From Lineolata rhizophorae (taxonomy: Eukaryota; Ascomycota; Dothideomycetes; Lineolatales; Lineolataceae), in the NCBI GenBank assembly GCA_010093515.1, contig MU001670.1:62001-126000 (forward strand): a stretch of DNA of 64,000 nucleotides. The letters are read 5' to 3'. A program made the position numbers and the translations under genes. The notes beneath the pieces are model-generated. The model saw only the letters and a program-made list of their open reading frames with translations, was not told where the DNA came from and made no database searches. Shown one piece after another: positions 46,067 through 57,800 of the stretch; the first letter of the stretch is position 1, and each line of letters opens with the position of its first letter.

Positions 46067-47620
46067 TGTGTCGGCGGCGGCGGGAAGGGCGGCGGCGGCG
46101 CAAGGGCTCGCGAACGGCCCATCTAACCGTTACTATGTCGCGCGCAGCGCGCCGGGCGTTGCGTGCGTGCCCGCGGGCGGGCAGGCGAGGCAGGGCAAGG
46201 TAGGGCAGGGCGGCCGGCAGGTACTTCTGCGCCGCGCTGCGCTGCTCGCCTTGCTTGGGCCTCCTCCTGCCTGTACGGGTACAGTATGTATGTACCTCCG
46301 CCTTCTTTGCCCGCCCGGCGGGGCCTGCGACAAGAGCGCCGTCGTCCAGCTGCCGAACGGGCGAGACGGGATGGCAGGGCCGGGGGGTGGTCAATGGCGG
46401 GCTAGAACCCCGTGCTTGCAGCTGGGGGCGGGGGGGTGTGTGTGTTGTGCGTGTGCTCGCACGCGCGCGAGGAATTAAAAAAAAAAATACAATCCAAACA
46501 GAAAATAAAAAAGCTTCGATCGCTTTTCTACTCGTTGAGCCGCAAGGACGCGGAATTGGGGGTGTGGGTGTGGGTGGTGCGGATGAGCTTCAAGGCGGAC
46601 GAACGGGGCAGCGCAGGCCGTCTAAAAAGGACCCGGCTGGCCCGGCCTGCGCGCCCGCCTGCGGGCTTCGCTCTTGGCGGCATGACCGCCGGTTTGGCTT
46701 TGCTACCTTGCTGTGGGGTTGGCTCCGCTGCAACTCTGTGCATTTCACAGCGTCCGGCATCCTGGGGGTCTCCCAATGCCCTGCTCCGGCCGAACTATGT
46801 ACGGGTGCATACATACGTGCTTGCCTCGCCCGCTGTGCCCCTCATCATGCAGGCACTGATCATGAAACATGAGCAGAAGAGTGCTTCTGCGCGCGGCCCT
46901 GGCCCAAAGGGACCTTCGTAGCAGGGAGAGAAAGGGCTGGCCCAGGCCTGTCCATGCGGTAGTAGCTGTGGCACGTTTTATTATCTGCTGTTCTCGCGCG
47001 CCCCTGTGGCCGTCGTTTTGAGCAGAGCCGGGCACAGACAAGTGCCCGCGGTGCCCCGCAGGAGGGGGCAGACCCAGGGTCCGCTCGGCACCCGTCACTC
47101 CCTCTCCCCTGCCGAGCCTGGTGCAACGCCCATTACTACGCCGGCACCGCATAGTGAACGCTTGTCAGAACCACGGTGATACCGGTAGGTGCATATGCTC
47201 TTGCTTTGCGCTAAGCCAAGAGCGAAGAGAGACCGCAGGTGCTTCAGTAATATTTACGAGCCCGGAGAAACAAACTCGGCGGACACTTGCGAATGCGCCC
47301 GAAAAACAAAGAGCATTTGAAAAGCTGAAAACTTCTTGAATTCAAAATTTCTCCGCAAAAGCGCAAAACACTCCGAAAAGCTCCTGGGAAATGAAACCGA
47401 AGTCACAAAAATACACACGCTCCTTCGACCGAACCGAAAACGCGCTCCCCCCTATCCATCATAACCGTTTGTCCATTAAACAGGTGTCGATCGCGAGAAC
47501 GAGAAAAAAAAAAAAAGGAGACGAAAATCCGGCCCCCAAAATCCGCTCGCCCCCTAACCCTCACAACCCATCCACCCCCTTCTAGCCTTAACCCCCCTAT
47601 GTACGAATGCCCCATCCCGC
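46067..47620. promoter_or_regulatory. Upstream region of the homeobox gene
   Basis: GC-rich near 46067, with GT/CG-alternating simple sequence at 46425-46470 and an A9 run after it. Toward 47200-47600 it becomes A-rich, which is the 3' flank of the membrane protein gene. Frames on both strands are motif-free. Confidence 0.45.
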
Positions 47621-48676
47621 TCACGTGTTCTGCCTCCGCGGCGCAAACTCGTCCTGATACGACAGATCGCTGACGTCGCTCACGCGGTCCGCGTCCCTGT
47701 CCGCAGTGTACAGGATCGGCCCGCTCACGTCCGACACGGCGTCGTCGTCGTCGTCGTCCACGTCGCCCTTGCCGCCCAGGCCGCGCTCCCGGTGGTGCTC
47801 CGCCATGAGCGCCGTCTCCGAGTGCGGCGGCACCGGCGACGCCGTCGCCGCCGCCCCGACGCCCGCTTGCGACGATGCCTGGGGCGGCGCGCCGCTGCGC
47901 GCGTAGCCCGGCGGCGGCGCGGCCATGCCGGCGGCGGGAGCGACGGCGCCCGCTCCCGCTGGCCCGGGCCCGTCCACCGTCGACACGCCGTCCGACGTGT
48001 CCATGCCCGAGTAGTACCCCTGGTGCATGTTGGGCTGGACGGGTATGGGGACCGGGTGTTCGAGCGAGGAGGGCGCGCCCGAGGTGCGCACGGGAGGCAG
48101 GTGCGAGGCCGACGCGCCGGCCGCCGTGACCGGGACGGCCGCGCCGGCGCCGGACGGGAACGAGCCGCTGTGGTGCAGCTTCATCTCGGCGCTGGCTCCC
48201 CCGGCGGCGGCGGCGGCGGCAGCAGCGGCGCGGGCCCGCTTGCGGCGACGGTTGCGGCGGAGGAGGAAGAAGACGGCGAGGCCGAGCAGGATGAGGACGA
48301 CGACGGGGACGACGACGGCGACGGCGATGGTGGTGACGGGAGCACCGGAGGACGACGAATCGTCGTCGTCGTCTGATGATTGCTGGGAGCTGTCGGAATC
48401 GCCGCTTGTGCTCGGGCCGGGTTCTCCTACTCTCGGTGCGCCTGCTGTAGACTGGTGCGGAGCTTCGGTGGCACTACCAATGCTTTCAGTTGTCTTAGGG
48501 GCCGCCAACTCCTCGCTCGACTTGGACGCCTCTGGGTTGTCGGTTTTTATGGATTGTTGAGAATTGCCCCCCTCTTCTAGACCTCCATCCGAGATTGTTG
48601 ATGTCGTAGTAGTAAGAGAGAACCCTTGGCGCCGTCGGATTTCTTTCGCGGCATTGTGTGCTATAGGCGGCATCAT
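47621..48676 (-). CDS. Single-pass membrane protein with Ser/Asp-rich ectodomain (351 aa)
   Basis: A single exon with two adjacent ATGs at the start. Residues 1 to about 112 are Ser/Thr/Glu-rich and end in an acidic/Ser block (SSDDDDDSSSSG). A 27-residue hydrophobic helix follows (VTTIAVAVVVPVVVLILL ... AVFFLL, about 113-139), then a basic stop-transfer cluster (RRNRRRKRAR). The ~210-residue tail is Ala/Gly/Pro-rich and carries acidic Ser motifs (DDDDDDAVSDVSG, DRVSDVSDLSYQDEF) that look like phosphorylation sites. This is the layout of fungal Mid2/WSC-like wall-stress sensors without the cysteine-rich domain, with the N-terminus outside. No clear N-terminal signal peptide is visible, so the helix may act as a reverse signal-anchor or an upstream exon may be missing. 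The function is inferred from layout only. Confidence 0.8.
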   Translation of the reverse strand: MMPPIAHNAAKEIRRRQGFSLTTTTSTISDGGLEEGGNSQQSIKTDNPEASKSSEELAAPKTTESIGSATEAPHQSTAGAPRVGEPGPSTSGDSDSSQQSSDDDDDSSSSGAPVTTIAVAVVVPVVVLILLGLAVFFLLRRNRRRKRARAAAAAAAAAGGASAEMKLHHSGSFPSGAGAAVPVTAAGASASHLPPVRTSGAPSSLEHPVPIPVQPNMHQGYYSGMDTSDGVSTVDGPGPAGAGAVAPAAGMAAPPPGYARSGAPPQASSQAGVGAAATASPVPPHSETALMAEHHRERGLGGKGDVDDDDDDAVSDVSGPILYTADRDADRVSDVSDLSYQDEFAPRRQNT

Positions 48677-50855
48677 GGTGATGGGTATCTAGAATATTTT
48701 CGAGGTCGAAGGATTGATACTGCAGCAACAGTCCCTGGATCCGATCTCAACGTTAGAGTAACAGAACACGAGCCAAGGCTGAGATTTGCGCTCACAAGCT
48801 ACCAGGCAAGCGAAAGACTCTACTCCAGCATATCCGAACGGTCAAGTCGGTAAATGAGAGTGGTAAAATGAAAGGGATGGAATGGCGTTTCCACCCTCGA
48901 AAACGATTCGTTTGTGCTTTGGACGAGGGTTGCGAGAGGGAAGAACGAAACGGGCGGAAAAAAAGAGTTTTTCTCGCGAGCGAAAAGAGGCTGAAGGATG
49001 TCGAGGGAGGCACAGCACGCGCCGTAACGGAAGTACGAGTTACAGCCCTCTCACCCGAGCTGAGCGCGAGGAACCAACGATAGCCCCGGGGCTGTGCAGG
49101 CCAGGATGCCGCAAAGGTGCAAGCGTGAAACTGTCGATAGCCTCGGGCGGGCGCCGCGGCCAATGAGGGCGCGTCTATTCTCGAGGGGGCCCGACGGCGC
49201 GGGCGTTCTAAAGCGGCCACCGGCGCCGCCGTCCCCTCAAGCAGTTAAGGTCCAGAATCCGCCGCTCCTTCTAAAGCGCTTGGTGTGCGGTCTAGCGCAG
49301 CGTAAGCAGCCCGCCTGAGCCCCGGCCCCGGCCAGCCGTCCCGCCGCCTTGTATAATAATAAACCGCCTTCTCCGCACCTGCCCCGCTGACGAGCGGCCG
49401 GGATAAATCGTGAAACGGAGACGCTTCCATGTATAACGAGGTAGAAGGGCAGAGGAATGGACTTTGAAACGTATAAGTAGCAGGAGGGAACTGGACGAAG
49501 CCCGGGGCGCGCCTTGCGATCGCGAGGAGGCGGCTCGGCCCCGGAGGAACCCGGTCGGCACCCACAAGGGGAGCGATGTCAAGCCACCTTCGCTTCGCGC
49601 AGCCTCAGGGCGAGTTTCGCTCGCTGCGATTCGCGTTGAAAAGAGAAGAAGGGCTCGGCAGCGCCGTCGGGTGCGGTGCTCGTTGCTTTGTCTACCAGCC
49701 GCTGGCAAGAACAATCGTCGTCGTCTTTTTCCTTCTTCCCGCACCTGTTCGGACCGTGCCGTCGCCGACCGACAAAGGCCGCAGAAACGACAGACGAAAA
49801 GAGCTGAACAGAGGAAAAGGAACAGGATGAAGACAAACGTGTGGGAGAGGTCCACTAATCTACGTCGAAACCGATCTCAGGAAGACCACGGAGATCTGCC
49901 GCATTTCCGGGTTTGAATGCGATGCGACCGTCCGGACGGGCGAAGGCCATCTTCGACTCCGGGGACAAGCGCCACGTCCACGCAGCAAGACGGCCGGCCG
50001 CCAGCGGGAACAACGGCGACGTGCGGCTCGGCCGGAACCCGCTGGTGCCTGGGGCCGGGTGACTTTTGGACGACGGAGGGCGAAGCGTGCCGGCCCACCG
50101 CCGCCGGCGTACACGGGCTCTGCGGAGCATCGCGGTGCCCCATTGGCGGCCGGGGCCGGCGCAGGGAGCTGGCAGCGGCCCCGCGGCCGCAGCCTTGGCC
50201 GGGTTCTGGCCTCGCGCGCGTCGCCGCCCAGCAGCGCCAAGCTCTCCGCCCGGGGCGGATGGCCCGCAGCCGCTCGCGCCGCGCCCTTTCGTCATACCGG
50301 CGCGTTTCCGAGCCCTCCGCCGCCTGCGCTCGCGTGCCCTCTCCAGTCCACCCAGCTCCAAGTTTTCGCGCCCACAACCATGCCCTCAAACTCCTTTGCC
50401 CCTGGCTTTACCTCCCGGCCGCCCAATCAGCATGCCGCTGCCCACGGAAGCCCGGGCCTTAGCATCTGGCCCTTCGTGTCTTGGTCGGGCTTGGACCGCC
50501 GGGGAAGCGGCCGGAATCGCCAGGAAACCCGGTCGCCGCCGCGGCGTGACATAGGTATGGCCCTGCGCGCATCCGCCGTGGCCCGTAAAATCTTGGAATC
50601 TGTCGACTTCGAAGGAGCTTTGCCCGTATAGTAGTACCGTTGGCTCTCTTAGCATGCTCCTTCGTGTTGCTGACCTAGGCAGCCGTTCGCGCTCAAATAC
50701 AGTCCTTTCGGCTCTTCCTCATCCCACCGCTGCCATGACGTTCATTGTGATACCTGCTTGAAAGACAACCTTCCAAGTCTTCTTGTTTCTCGAGCCCTCT
50801 CCCAACAAACCGGCTCACTCGCTCCTCTTTTCTCGCTCCTTCCACTCGCCACACC
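48677..50855. other. Divergent intergenic region, no gene seen
   Basis: This lies between the membrane protein (minus) and the kinase-like gene (plus), so it carries both promoters. Long overlapping GC-rich frames at 49460-50660 on both strands have no motif. The last 100 bp before 50856 are pyrimidine-rich, as is usual before a fungal start codon. Confidence 0.45.
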
Positions 50856-52205
50856 ATGAAAGACAAGCGCTATGACTACCGTATAGCAAGCAGTTCTCCC
50901 GCGTGGCCTATGCGGCTACGAAGCCAGTTTCCGTTCAGGCTCAAAACGAGACACGTCCTCACCGTTGCGGTTTTGCTGGGACTGTTTCTGATCCGCGCCA
51001 CAATCCGAGCCTCCACCTCCTCGTACGCGAAACGCTTACCGACCGATTTCAGTCTTCTTGGGTCATTCGAAGCGCATGAGTCGACGGAATCGACCTCGCC
51101 GCAGCTCTTCCCTGTAGAACCGTTTCGGTCGATTGCTGCGGGAGACACGAATCGCGATATCGACGACAGATACGTCTTTCGCAAGGAATTAGGATCCGGA
51201 TGCGAAGGCACCGCTAGCATTTACACCGATCAGACGACCGGAGAGGAGGTCGTCGTGAAGACATTTTTTGGGACAGGAAGAAATGCGGTCCCAGACGCCG
51301 TTGGCGAAGTGTTCGCCTGGAGACAATCGATGTGGCCAGCCGAAATCCCGGCCCTGCTCCTTCTTTCAGGTTTCGGCGGCAAGAACTGGACGGCGAAGGT
51401 TCACGAATCCGGCTCCCACGGCTCCGGATACGTCCCGATCCTAGACTACTTCCTGGTGACGCGCAACGAGCGCAACGAGTCGGTGGCGCCGCAATGGCAC
51501 CTCGTGATGCCGCTGGTGCAGCGCGGGACGCTGCAGTCGCTGGCGGGCCGCGTCCGGGCGGAGAACCCGCAGCCGCCGCACGAGCTCGACCTGTCGCTGC
51601 GGCCGACGCTGCGGCGGCTGCTGCGCACGCTGGCCGACCTGCACGCCCGCGGCTACTGCCACGACGACGTCAAGCTGGACAACGTCTTCGCGCTCTCGCG
51701 CACCCACTGGCTGCTCGGCGACCTGGGCAACGTGCGCGAGGCGCACCACCCGCTGCACGCCGCGAGCTCCTGGCGCGCCCGCAACCAGTGGCGAGACTGC
51801 CGCGCAAACGACGTCCGCCGCGCCCTCAAGACGTACCTGGGCTTCCTCCGGCTCGCCGCCCCCGACCGCGACGCCTTCGACGACGAGTTCTACGCCGAGC
51901 GCCAGCCCTGGAGTCGCCTGTACTGGAACTTCATCCGCCGGCCCGTCTCCGCCGACGAGCTGCTGAGCGCCCAGGAGTCCGAGGTGGTGCCGCTCGTGGA
52001 GCATGCCGCGGTCGCTGCCACGGCGGCTGAGGACGACGCGCCGCGTTCGCCGCGCGATCGGGTCGCGCTCGACGCGGCTATCACGAGGGAATTGAAGTGC
52101 ACGGTCATCAAGCGCGGCCTGGCGCGCTGGTGGCAGCTCGGCGGATTTTGGCCGAAGTATCGGCTCGAGTTCAATCCGCCCCCTTTGCCGCGAATCGGGT
52201 CATGA
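50856..52205 (+). CDS. Membrane-anchored divergent protein kinase-like protein (449 aa)
   Basis: A single exon in a good start context (CACCATGA). A basic N-terminus is followed by one membrane helix at about 33-50 (HVLTVAVLLGLFLIRATI), suggesting a type II protein. The kinase-like fold follows: Gly-rich loop LGSGCEGTASIY (112-123), VVVK lysine K135, helix-C glutamate E151 (VGEVFAWR), hinge region HLVMPLVQRGTL, catalytic loop YCHDDVKLDNVF (H269, D270, D271, K273, N276) and metal-binding LLGDLGNV (D289). HRD is replaced by HDD and DFG by DLG, yet the Lys, Glu, both Asp and Asn are all present, so catalysis is possible. With one signal-anchor helix and a basic N-terminus the kinase domain would face the ER/Golgi lumen, as in secretory-pathway kinases; the opposite topology cannot be excluded. 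Substrate unknown. Convergent with the C2H2 gene. Confidence 0.85.
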   Translation: MKDKRYDYRIASSSPAWPMRLRSQFPFRLKTRHVLTVAVLLGLFLIRATIRASTSSYAKRLPTDFSLLGSFEAHESTESTSPQLFPVEPFRSIAAGDTNRDIDDRYVFRKELGSGCEGTASIYTDQTTGEEVVVKTFFGTGRNAVPDAVGEVFAWRQSMWPAEIPALLLLSGFGGKNWTAKVHESGSHGSGYVPILDYFLVTRNERNESVAPQWHLVMPLVQRGTLQSLAGRVRAENPQPPHELDLSLRPTLRRLLRTLADLHARGYCHDDVKLDNVFALSRTHWLLGDLGNVREAHHPLHAASSWRARNQWRDCRANDVRRALKTYLGFLRLAAPDRDAFDDEFYAERQPWSRLYWNFIRRPVSADELLSAQESEVVPLVEHAAVAATAAEDDAPRSPRDRVALDAAITRELKCTVIKRGLARWWQLGGFWPKYRLEFNPPPLPRIGS

Positions 52206-53348
52206 TTTACCTAGTTTGTTTCTGCATGAGAGGAATGCGCCTCATTGTATGCAAGATACCCTTTTTTTAGTGCAGAATGTGTGGGATTCTGCCTGACGTT
52301 TGGAATGAATGCTTGATTATGACGACGATTAGACTGTTTGAATATGACAAGATATCCTTACGGATAGCGATGGCTTTCAATACGAGATGGGATTACACAG
52401 CGTTCCGCATATGGCATTCCATGATTTCCAATTAAGGTTGTACTTCATAAAAGCTTTGATGTAAGTAGCCGGCGGGGCCGGAGAAATATATTTATCAGAT
52501 GATGGGGTAGAGACTGATACTATCCCCCGAGAAGTAGCGATGTGCAAGCGAGTGGAGCGGAGACTCGGCACTGCCTTCTTCCTCTGTGATCGCTATGTTA
52601 GGCAACAGCGATAAATGGTAGGGGGAAACCCCAGGCCGTTATGTCAGCATTCTTAGAACTGTTCCACGACTTAGCCACCTCCGAAATGGGAGAATGCAAT
52701 TAGCAACCAAGAGAGAGCTCCGGCAACTCTTCCCACCATTGTCCAACGTCAGATCCGACAGCGAGCCCTGCTAGCCGAAATCGGCACAAAGTTCTGCAGT
52801 AAGCGCAAAAGCCCGTCTTGCATCGTCTCAGGCTAATTTCATGGTTGTGAGGGCAACTTTCAACTGTTTCGACCAACCACTGCCAAGCGGCACTTCCTAA
52901 TCTAGTAGTTCGCTCGCGCCAGAGCAAACTGTGGTCGGCGTCTGCTGTGTCTGCAGTCTGAAACCGGCGGTTAGTTTGCCCCTCTGGGTACCATACATTT
53001 CGAAGCGCCGAGTGAAATGAGTGAACTTCATTCTCTAACTACACAACGTAATACTACGACAAGCCTCGACGGTAATCTGACCATGTGCTGTTAACTAGAA
53101 GCGAACCACGATTGGAATCTCGGACAACGAAGCCGGCTGTAGTTTCATTCCCATGATCTAGAAAGACAGAAAGCCATTGTACAACACAACTAACAAAGGA
53201 CTGACTAAAGACAGCTTCCAGCACAAGCCAGGAAGAAGCACTAAGTACTAACAAACACGAGGCCATTAATAATACCGAAAGCTTCAGACTTCAGTCTCGT
53301 AATCAGACACCTCGTTTTCCCTTCTCCTTCTTTCTCGCGTCTTCGGCT
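52206..53348. other. Convergent 3' intergenic region, no gene seen
   Basis: The 3' flanks of the kinase-like gene (plus) and the C2H2 gene (minus). It is moderately AT-rich. Short minus frames (52700-52927, 53054-53266) lack motifs. Confidence 0.5.
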
Positions 53349-54842
53349 TCATACAGCCCTGCCGGCCTTGCGGTGCTGGCGCCTAACCCTCTCGATCACC
53401 TTGGCCCCCCTCTCGGGTCCCTCATCCTGAATGATGTACTTGCACATTTCGGCAAAGGGAATCTGGATGTTCCTCGCGCTCTTGGAGCCCGTCGAGTGCG
53501 TCACGTAATGCTGGGTCCTGTTGTCGGTCCTGGTGAACTTCTTCTCGTGGCCGCGGCCGCCGCGGCCGCCGTCGGGCTTGTGGTCACGGCCGCCCAGCTT
53601 GACGACGCCGCAGCCCGGCACGGGGCACTTGAAGGGCCGCTCCTTGGCGTGGGTGCTCGCCTCGTGCCGCTTGAGGTGCTCGGGCCGGCCGAAGGTCTGC
53701 AGGCAGGGCCGACCCTCCTTGGTCAGCCGCGTGCACCGCAGCTTCTTGCTCGGCGTCGAGTTGCACTGGATGCGGCCGTTGGGGCCCACGCTGAAGGCGC
53801 CCTCGATGCGCACCTCGACCTCGCGGTTCAGGTACGTCGTCGACTTGACGGCCCTGGACTTGCGCTTCGAGGGGCTGCCGTAGGGGTCCCTCTTGACCCG
53901 CTTGGCCCCCGTCGGCGTCGTCTGGTAGGACCTCTTGCGCGCTGTGGCGCGATCGTCGCTTGCGGAGGCGTCGTCGAGGTCGTCTTGACTCTGCCCGACA
54001 AGTTCGAACCGGTCAAGATTGCTGTCCGTGCTGTCGCTGCCGAGGGCGTTGCATGATTTCATCTCGACGTCCATCAGGATGTCCGATGGGACGATGGTGC
54101 TTGGCTGCCGGTGGTGTTCGACTCCCGTGTCTAGTGGAGTACTATGCCGAGGGTGGAAGTTGGAAAACAGATCTATGTACTTTTTCCGGCCCTGTGCGGA
54201 GAGACCATCATCTACAGCTGTGGTCGAAGGAACATCGATCTTGGTGTGATCCTCGTGTCTGAAGCTTGGGTAAGTTGTGAGCGTCGAGTCGAATGGCGGC
54301 CTAAACTCAGGGGAGTTGGACACAGCCATGTTATTGTATGCCGGGCTTCGGGAACCGGGAAGTGTATGTACAAGGTGGTAGGCGTGATGTGTTGATGGCG
54401 CCTCTGACAGGTGGTGCGTGTACCCCCATACTGGTGGCTCGACATAAGCACTTGACTTGGCTACTCCATAAGGGCTGAAAGGAACAGTCAACCCTGAAGG
54501 CTCTGCCATTGTCGTGTCTGCCATAACCGCGGGCGCTGGATAGGAAGGAAAGAGAAAGTCATCCGGAAAGACATCTGCGTGGGACCCGGGAGTCTCAGGC
54601 GAGTACCCAGACGACATGCTCGACAGACTGTGCGCATTAGAGACGACAGAATACTGCGAAGATCCGACAGAGTCACGTCGGCCCTCGAACGACGAAGACG
54701 GCGTCAGGAACCCGGCAGTAGAGAAACTCGATGTGGGAGTCTGGTAGACGTTTGGGCTGTTCATCCTGGAATGTCTTTCTTCTTGAGCTCGCTTTGGATT
54801 ATACGGGACAGTCTGTTCCATGATCGATCGTGAGTGTTGCAT
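53349..54842 (-). CDS. C2H2 zinc-finger transcription factor (497 aa)
   Basis: A single exon. The first true ATG is at 54842 (MQHSRSIMEQT); a later one lies at 54821. The N-terminal 280 residues are disordered and Ser/Pro/Tyr-rich (SSQYSVVSNAHSLSSMSSGY). A basic patch follows (RKRSYQTTPTGAKRVKRDP, SPSKRKSRAVK), which is a likely nuclear localisation signal. The C-terminus holds two zinc fingers: the first is RCTRLTKEGRPCLQTFGRPEHLKRHEASTH; the second starts FKCPVPGCGVVK and ends KKFTRTDNRTQHYVTH. The second finger has about 20 extra residues, rich in Gly, Arg and His, between its cysteine pair and its helix, which is unusual. The pairing resembles fungal developmental C2H2 regulators (BrlA-like), but I would not assign orthology. 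The conserved tail IQIPFAEMCKYIIQDEGPERG follows the fingers. Confidence 0.88.
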   Translation of the reverse strand: MQHSRSIMEQTVPYNPKRAQEERHSRMNSPNVYQTPTSSFSTAGFLTPSSSFEGRRDSVGSSQYSVVSNAHSLSSMSSGYSPETPGSHADVFPDDFLFPSYPAPAVMADTTMAEPSGLTVPFSPYGVAKSSAYVEPPVWGYTHHLSEAPSTHHAYHLVHTLPGSRSPAYNNMAVSNSPEFRPPFDSTLTTYPSFRHEDHTKIDVPSTTAVDDGLSAQGRKKYIDLFSNFHPRHSTPLDTGVEHHRQPSTIVPSDILMDVEMKSCNALGSDSTDSNLDRFELVGQSQDDLDDASASDDRATARKRSYQTTPTGAKRVKRDPYGSPSKRKSRAVKSTTYLNREVEVRIEGAFSVGPNGRIQCNSTPSKKLRCTRLTKEGRPCLQTFGRPEHLKRHEASTHAKERPFKCPVPGCGVVKLGGRDHKPDGGRGGRGHEKKFTRTDNRTQHYVTHSTGSKSARNIQIPFAEMCKYIIQDEGPERGAKVIERVRRQHRKAGRAV

Positions 54843-57800
54843 AGTGTTTATTCGCAAGCCGCTTATTTCTGTTGTGTCGTGTTGTTAGATTGATCAACTC
54901 AAAGAAGGAGGGTAAACGCAAGAGAATAGACTTGACGAACACTGTTGTCTATGGACAAGCCTTCGTTACTCTGTAAAGATCCGCACTAAAAAGAGGGATG
55001 TTTATGCTGACGTTTATAGGAATGGAGTGGACTCAAGTTTCGTGCCGCAGAATGAATGAGTGGAATGAATGAATGTTTAGGCTATTCAAGACAACAGAAG
55101 GGATCGCCAATCTACTTAAAAACAAATTGCCACTTGCTCCTATCTAAAGCGGTCGGGCACAAGAGGAACCGAGGGATAAAAAAAATATCAAGAACTCTAC
55201 TGACCCTTGTGCAACATGATTGCTCCTGTCGAGGTCCCTTCCGACGTGGTGGCGGACGCGATCTCAGTCACAGCAATGCGTTGGAATGGTGGCCAATGCC
55301 GCACCGAAGTCTCGAAGCTTTCTCGGCCGGGTTGATGGAACGACGCGGTTTTTCCTAGATAGGCGGTCGTTCCTGTGCCTCGAGTAGGACACGAATACCT
55401 TCCTAACAAGAAGCCGCAGGGTCGCGTGGCAAGCTGCAAGGGAGTGTGAAAATGCTCAGGAACCGTCTCGTCGGCAATGGGGGGGCGATCGCAGAAAGAA
55501 GAGAATGTACGAACGGACACCTTGCAGGAGGTCTGGTGCACCGCTGGAATGATTTATCGGGTGCCAACCCAAAACTCTCATCGACAACAGCGTCCTTGCA
55601 GGCTCTTTTCAACGCTAGCAGACACCCACGTTACCCGCAAGAATGGATGAAAAAGCATGAAAGGGAGGCAGGACGCTGCAGCCTCGGCCTCTTGCGGGGT
55701 TCCTACGAGAAATGACAGCACCTCAAGGTGACGGTCATCACAAAGAGTTGTGTCCGCCAAATCAGCCACACTGATCGTCGTAGCTGACACCCAACTGAGC
55801 AAAGCCTGCGCATGAACGTTGGGCCTAGCAGGCTTTACCCAATCGTTACACAACGCCGAGATGCGTCTCTGCCAGCCCTAGGCGTTGCTCTCTCAGCTTC
55901 AGCGCAAAAGCTCAATGGACCTGCTTATGCGTTTTTTCATTGCTCACAAAGGCGGGACCGCACTCCATCATGACTCCCCAGCCGTGTTATAGCACTTGTC
56001 TGTGGTTGTAAGTTCTGCGCTCACTCAATGGTCAGAAGGGCTGAAGGTTCAGAGATTAACTTTCCGCCTCCTCGTGGCATCGCATACCGGGAGCATAGTC
56101 AGTAATTGCTCGTCCAATATTACCAGCAGCACGGTTGTAGCCGAGACAAGGCGATGCCTGGTGCGTCTTAGGAAGAGGCTGTATGCACAGAAGATCCATG
56201 TAAGGTTGGTTGCACCTGCGCCTAGAATAAGCTAAGGAAAGGTTCGCAACTGAGCCAAGAATGGGGCATACTTCAACCGGGCCCACTCAGATACTATCGG
56301 AAGGTCACGGTCTAGGATCAGCCAGAAACGGTACTTTCCGGTCGCCATCGCTGGTTCTCCTTCTAGACCCTCAATTGCTGCGGTGCCCGGGAAGAATGTG
56401 AATGTTATGGTAAACAAAATATACGATTGGCTACCGCTCGCTTGGGACAGGCGGGTTGCCGTCGGATACTCACAGGATCGGCCGTTTGTGAACGTAACTC
56501 TGTGCTTCTTTCCAAATCTTTCCAAAATCTCTTGCAAAGTCGCAACCTCACATCGTAACTCTCATCTTCTAATGGGGACTGAAGAAGTTTTCACTTTTCG
56601 GTTGCCGACAATCTTTGTTCTAGGGTGGTTTTTCTTCGTTCACGCGAAAGACGGCCCGGGCTGCCCAGACCTTTCTGCAATCTTTGGCAGACTCCTCACA
56701 TTGCACGGCATGGAGAGGTGCGTCGGCAGTCCGGTCATCCTCCGCCCGACGGAAGTACACACGTTGATTCTCTAGTTCTCGCTTTACCTCTCTGGCGAGT
56801 GCGCAGTAGACGCTAACAGCCTGCTGGGATACGCTAACCGTTGCCGTGTTTCGAGAGGTGATGACCTGCAGGATAGGGCGTTCCCTAGCAGCAATGCTTG
56901 GGCGCAGCGGCGATCATCCCGCCATCACGGGACCGCTCGTGGCGTTGCCGCGAACAATGTCCCCTCTTCTCGGCTTGCCGACAATCCATGCTCGCCATTG
57001 TTTTCCGTTCCCCGAGCGCACGATTTTTGCTTTTTGCTTTGTTTCCCGTGGCTTGGCGGCTCGATAGCGCGGTTCCCGAACGAATTTTGACGTGAACAAT
57101 CGCCTCTGGAATTTTCTAGTCGCCCAATCACACGCCCCGATTTGCGCGGATGCAGCGAACGTGGCCGCCCTACTCGGCTAATCGAGACAGAACATCGCGG
57201 AGTAGCAGACGTGTAACACGATCCGGCCTCGGATTTGACCCGGTCAGACACTAGATTGTCTTTCCGTCCATACAACACTAGTGAGCGGAGAAGGCGGCAG
57301 CGAGAGCATGCCCGGATGGCGGGCGCCAATCATGCATGTCCCAGTAACAGAGAATGGCTCAGCATTCGCATTGCTGAGCGCTCCGAGTGCTCACAACTTT
57401 TCAATCGCGGCCTCTCCCACGTGCCCGACGGCCTCCCGACTCCGCAGGCCCAGAGCGCCACCACGCAGCGCTTGCCTAAAAAAAGGGTACCGGTGGCGCT
57501 TTAGCACATGGCTTCTAAGATAGCCGGGCCCTTAGCGGGAGCGGCCACGCTACGAGGCGCGATACGAAGGGCGGCAAACGGGAGGGGTGAAGAATAATGG
57601 CGAGGAAGGTCTGCAAGCCTCGTCACCTCCTAAACTCTTGGGCTTGCTACCCCTAATGGGGAACCTCTGCATTACTCGCAGGAAGGGCGCTCCAGATCGG
57701 CATGCCGGCCAGGAAGACTCGTCATTTCACTCAGATTGCCCTCCCGTGTATCCTCGCATCTGCGTGCTTGGGCGCGCGCGTCTATCGCGCACAACGGCAA

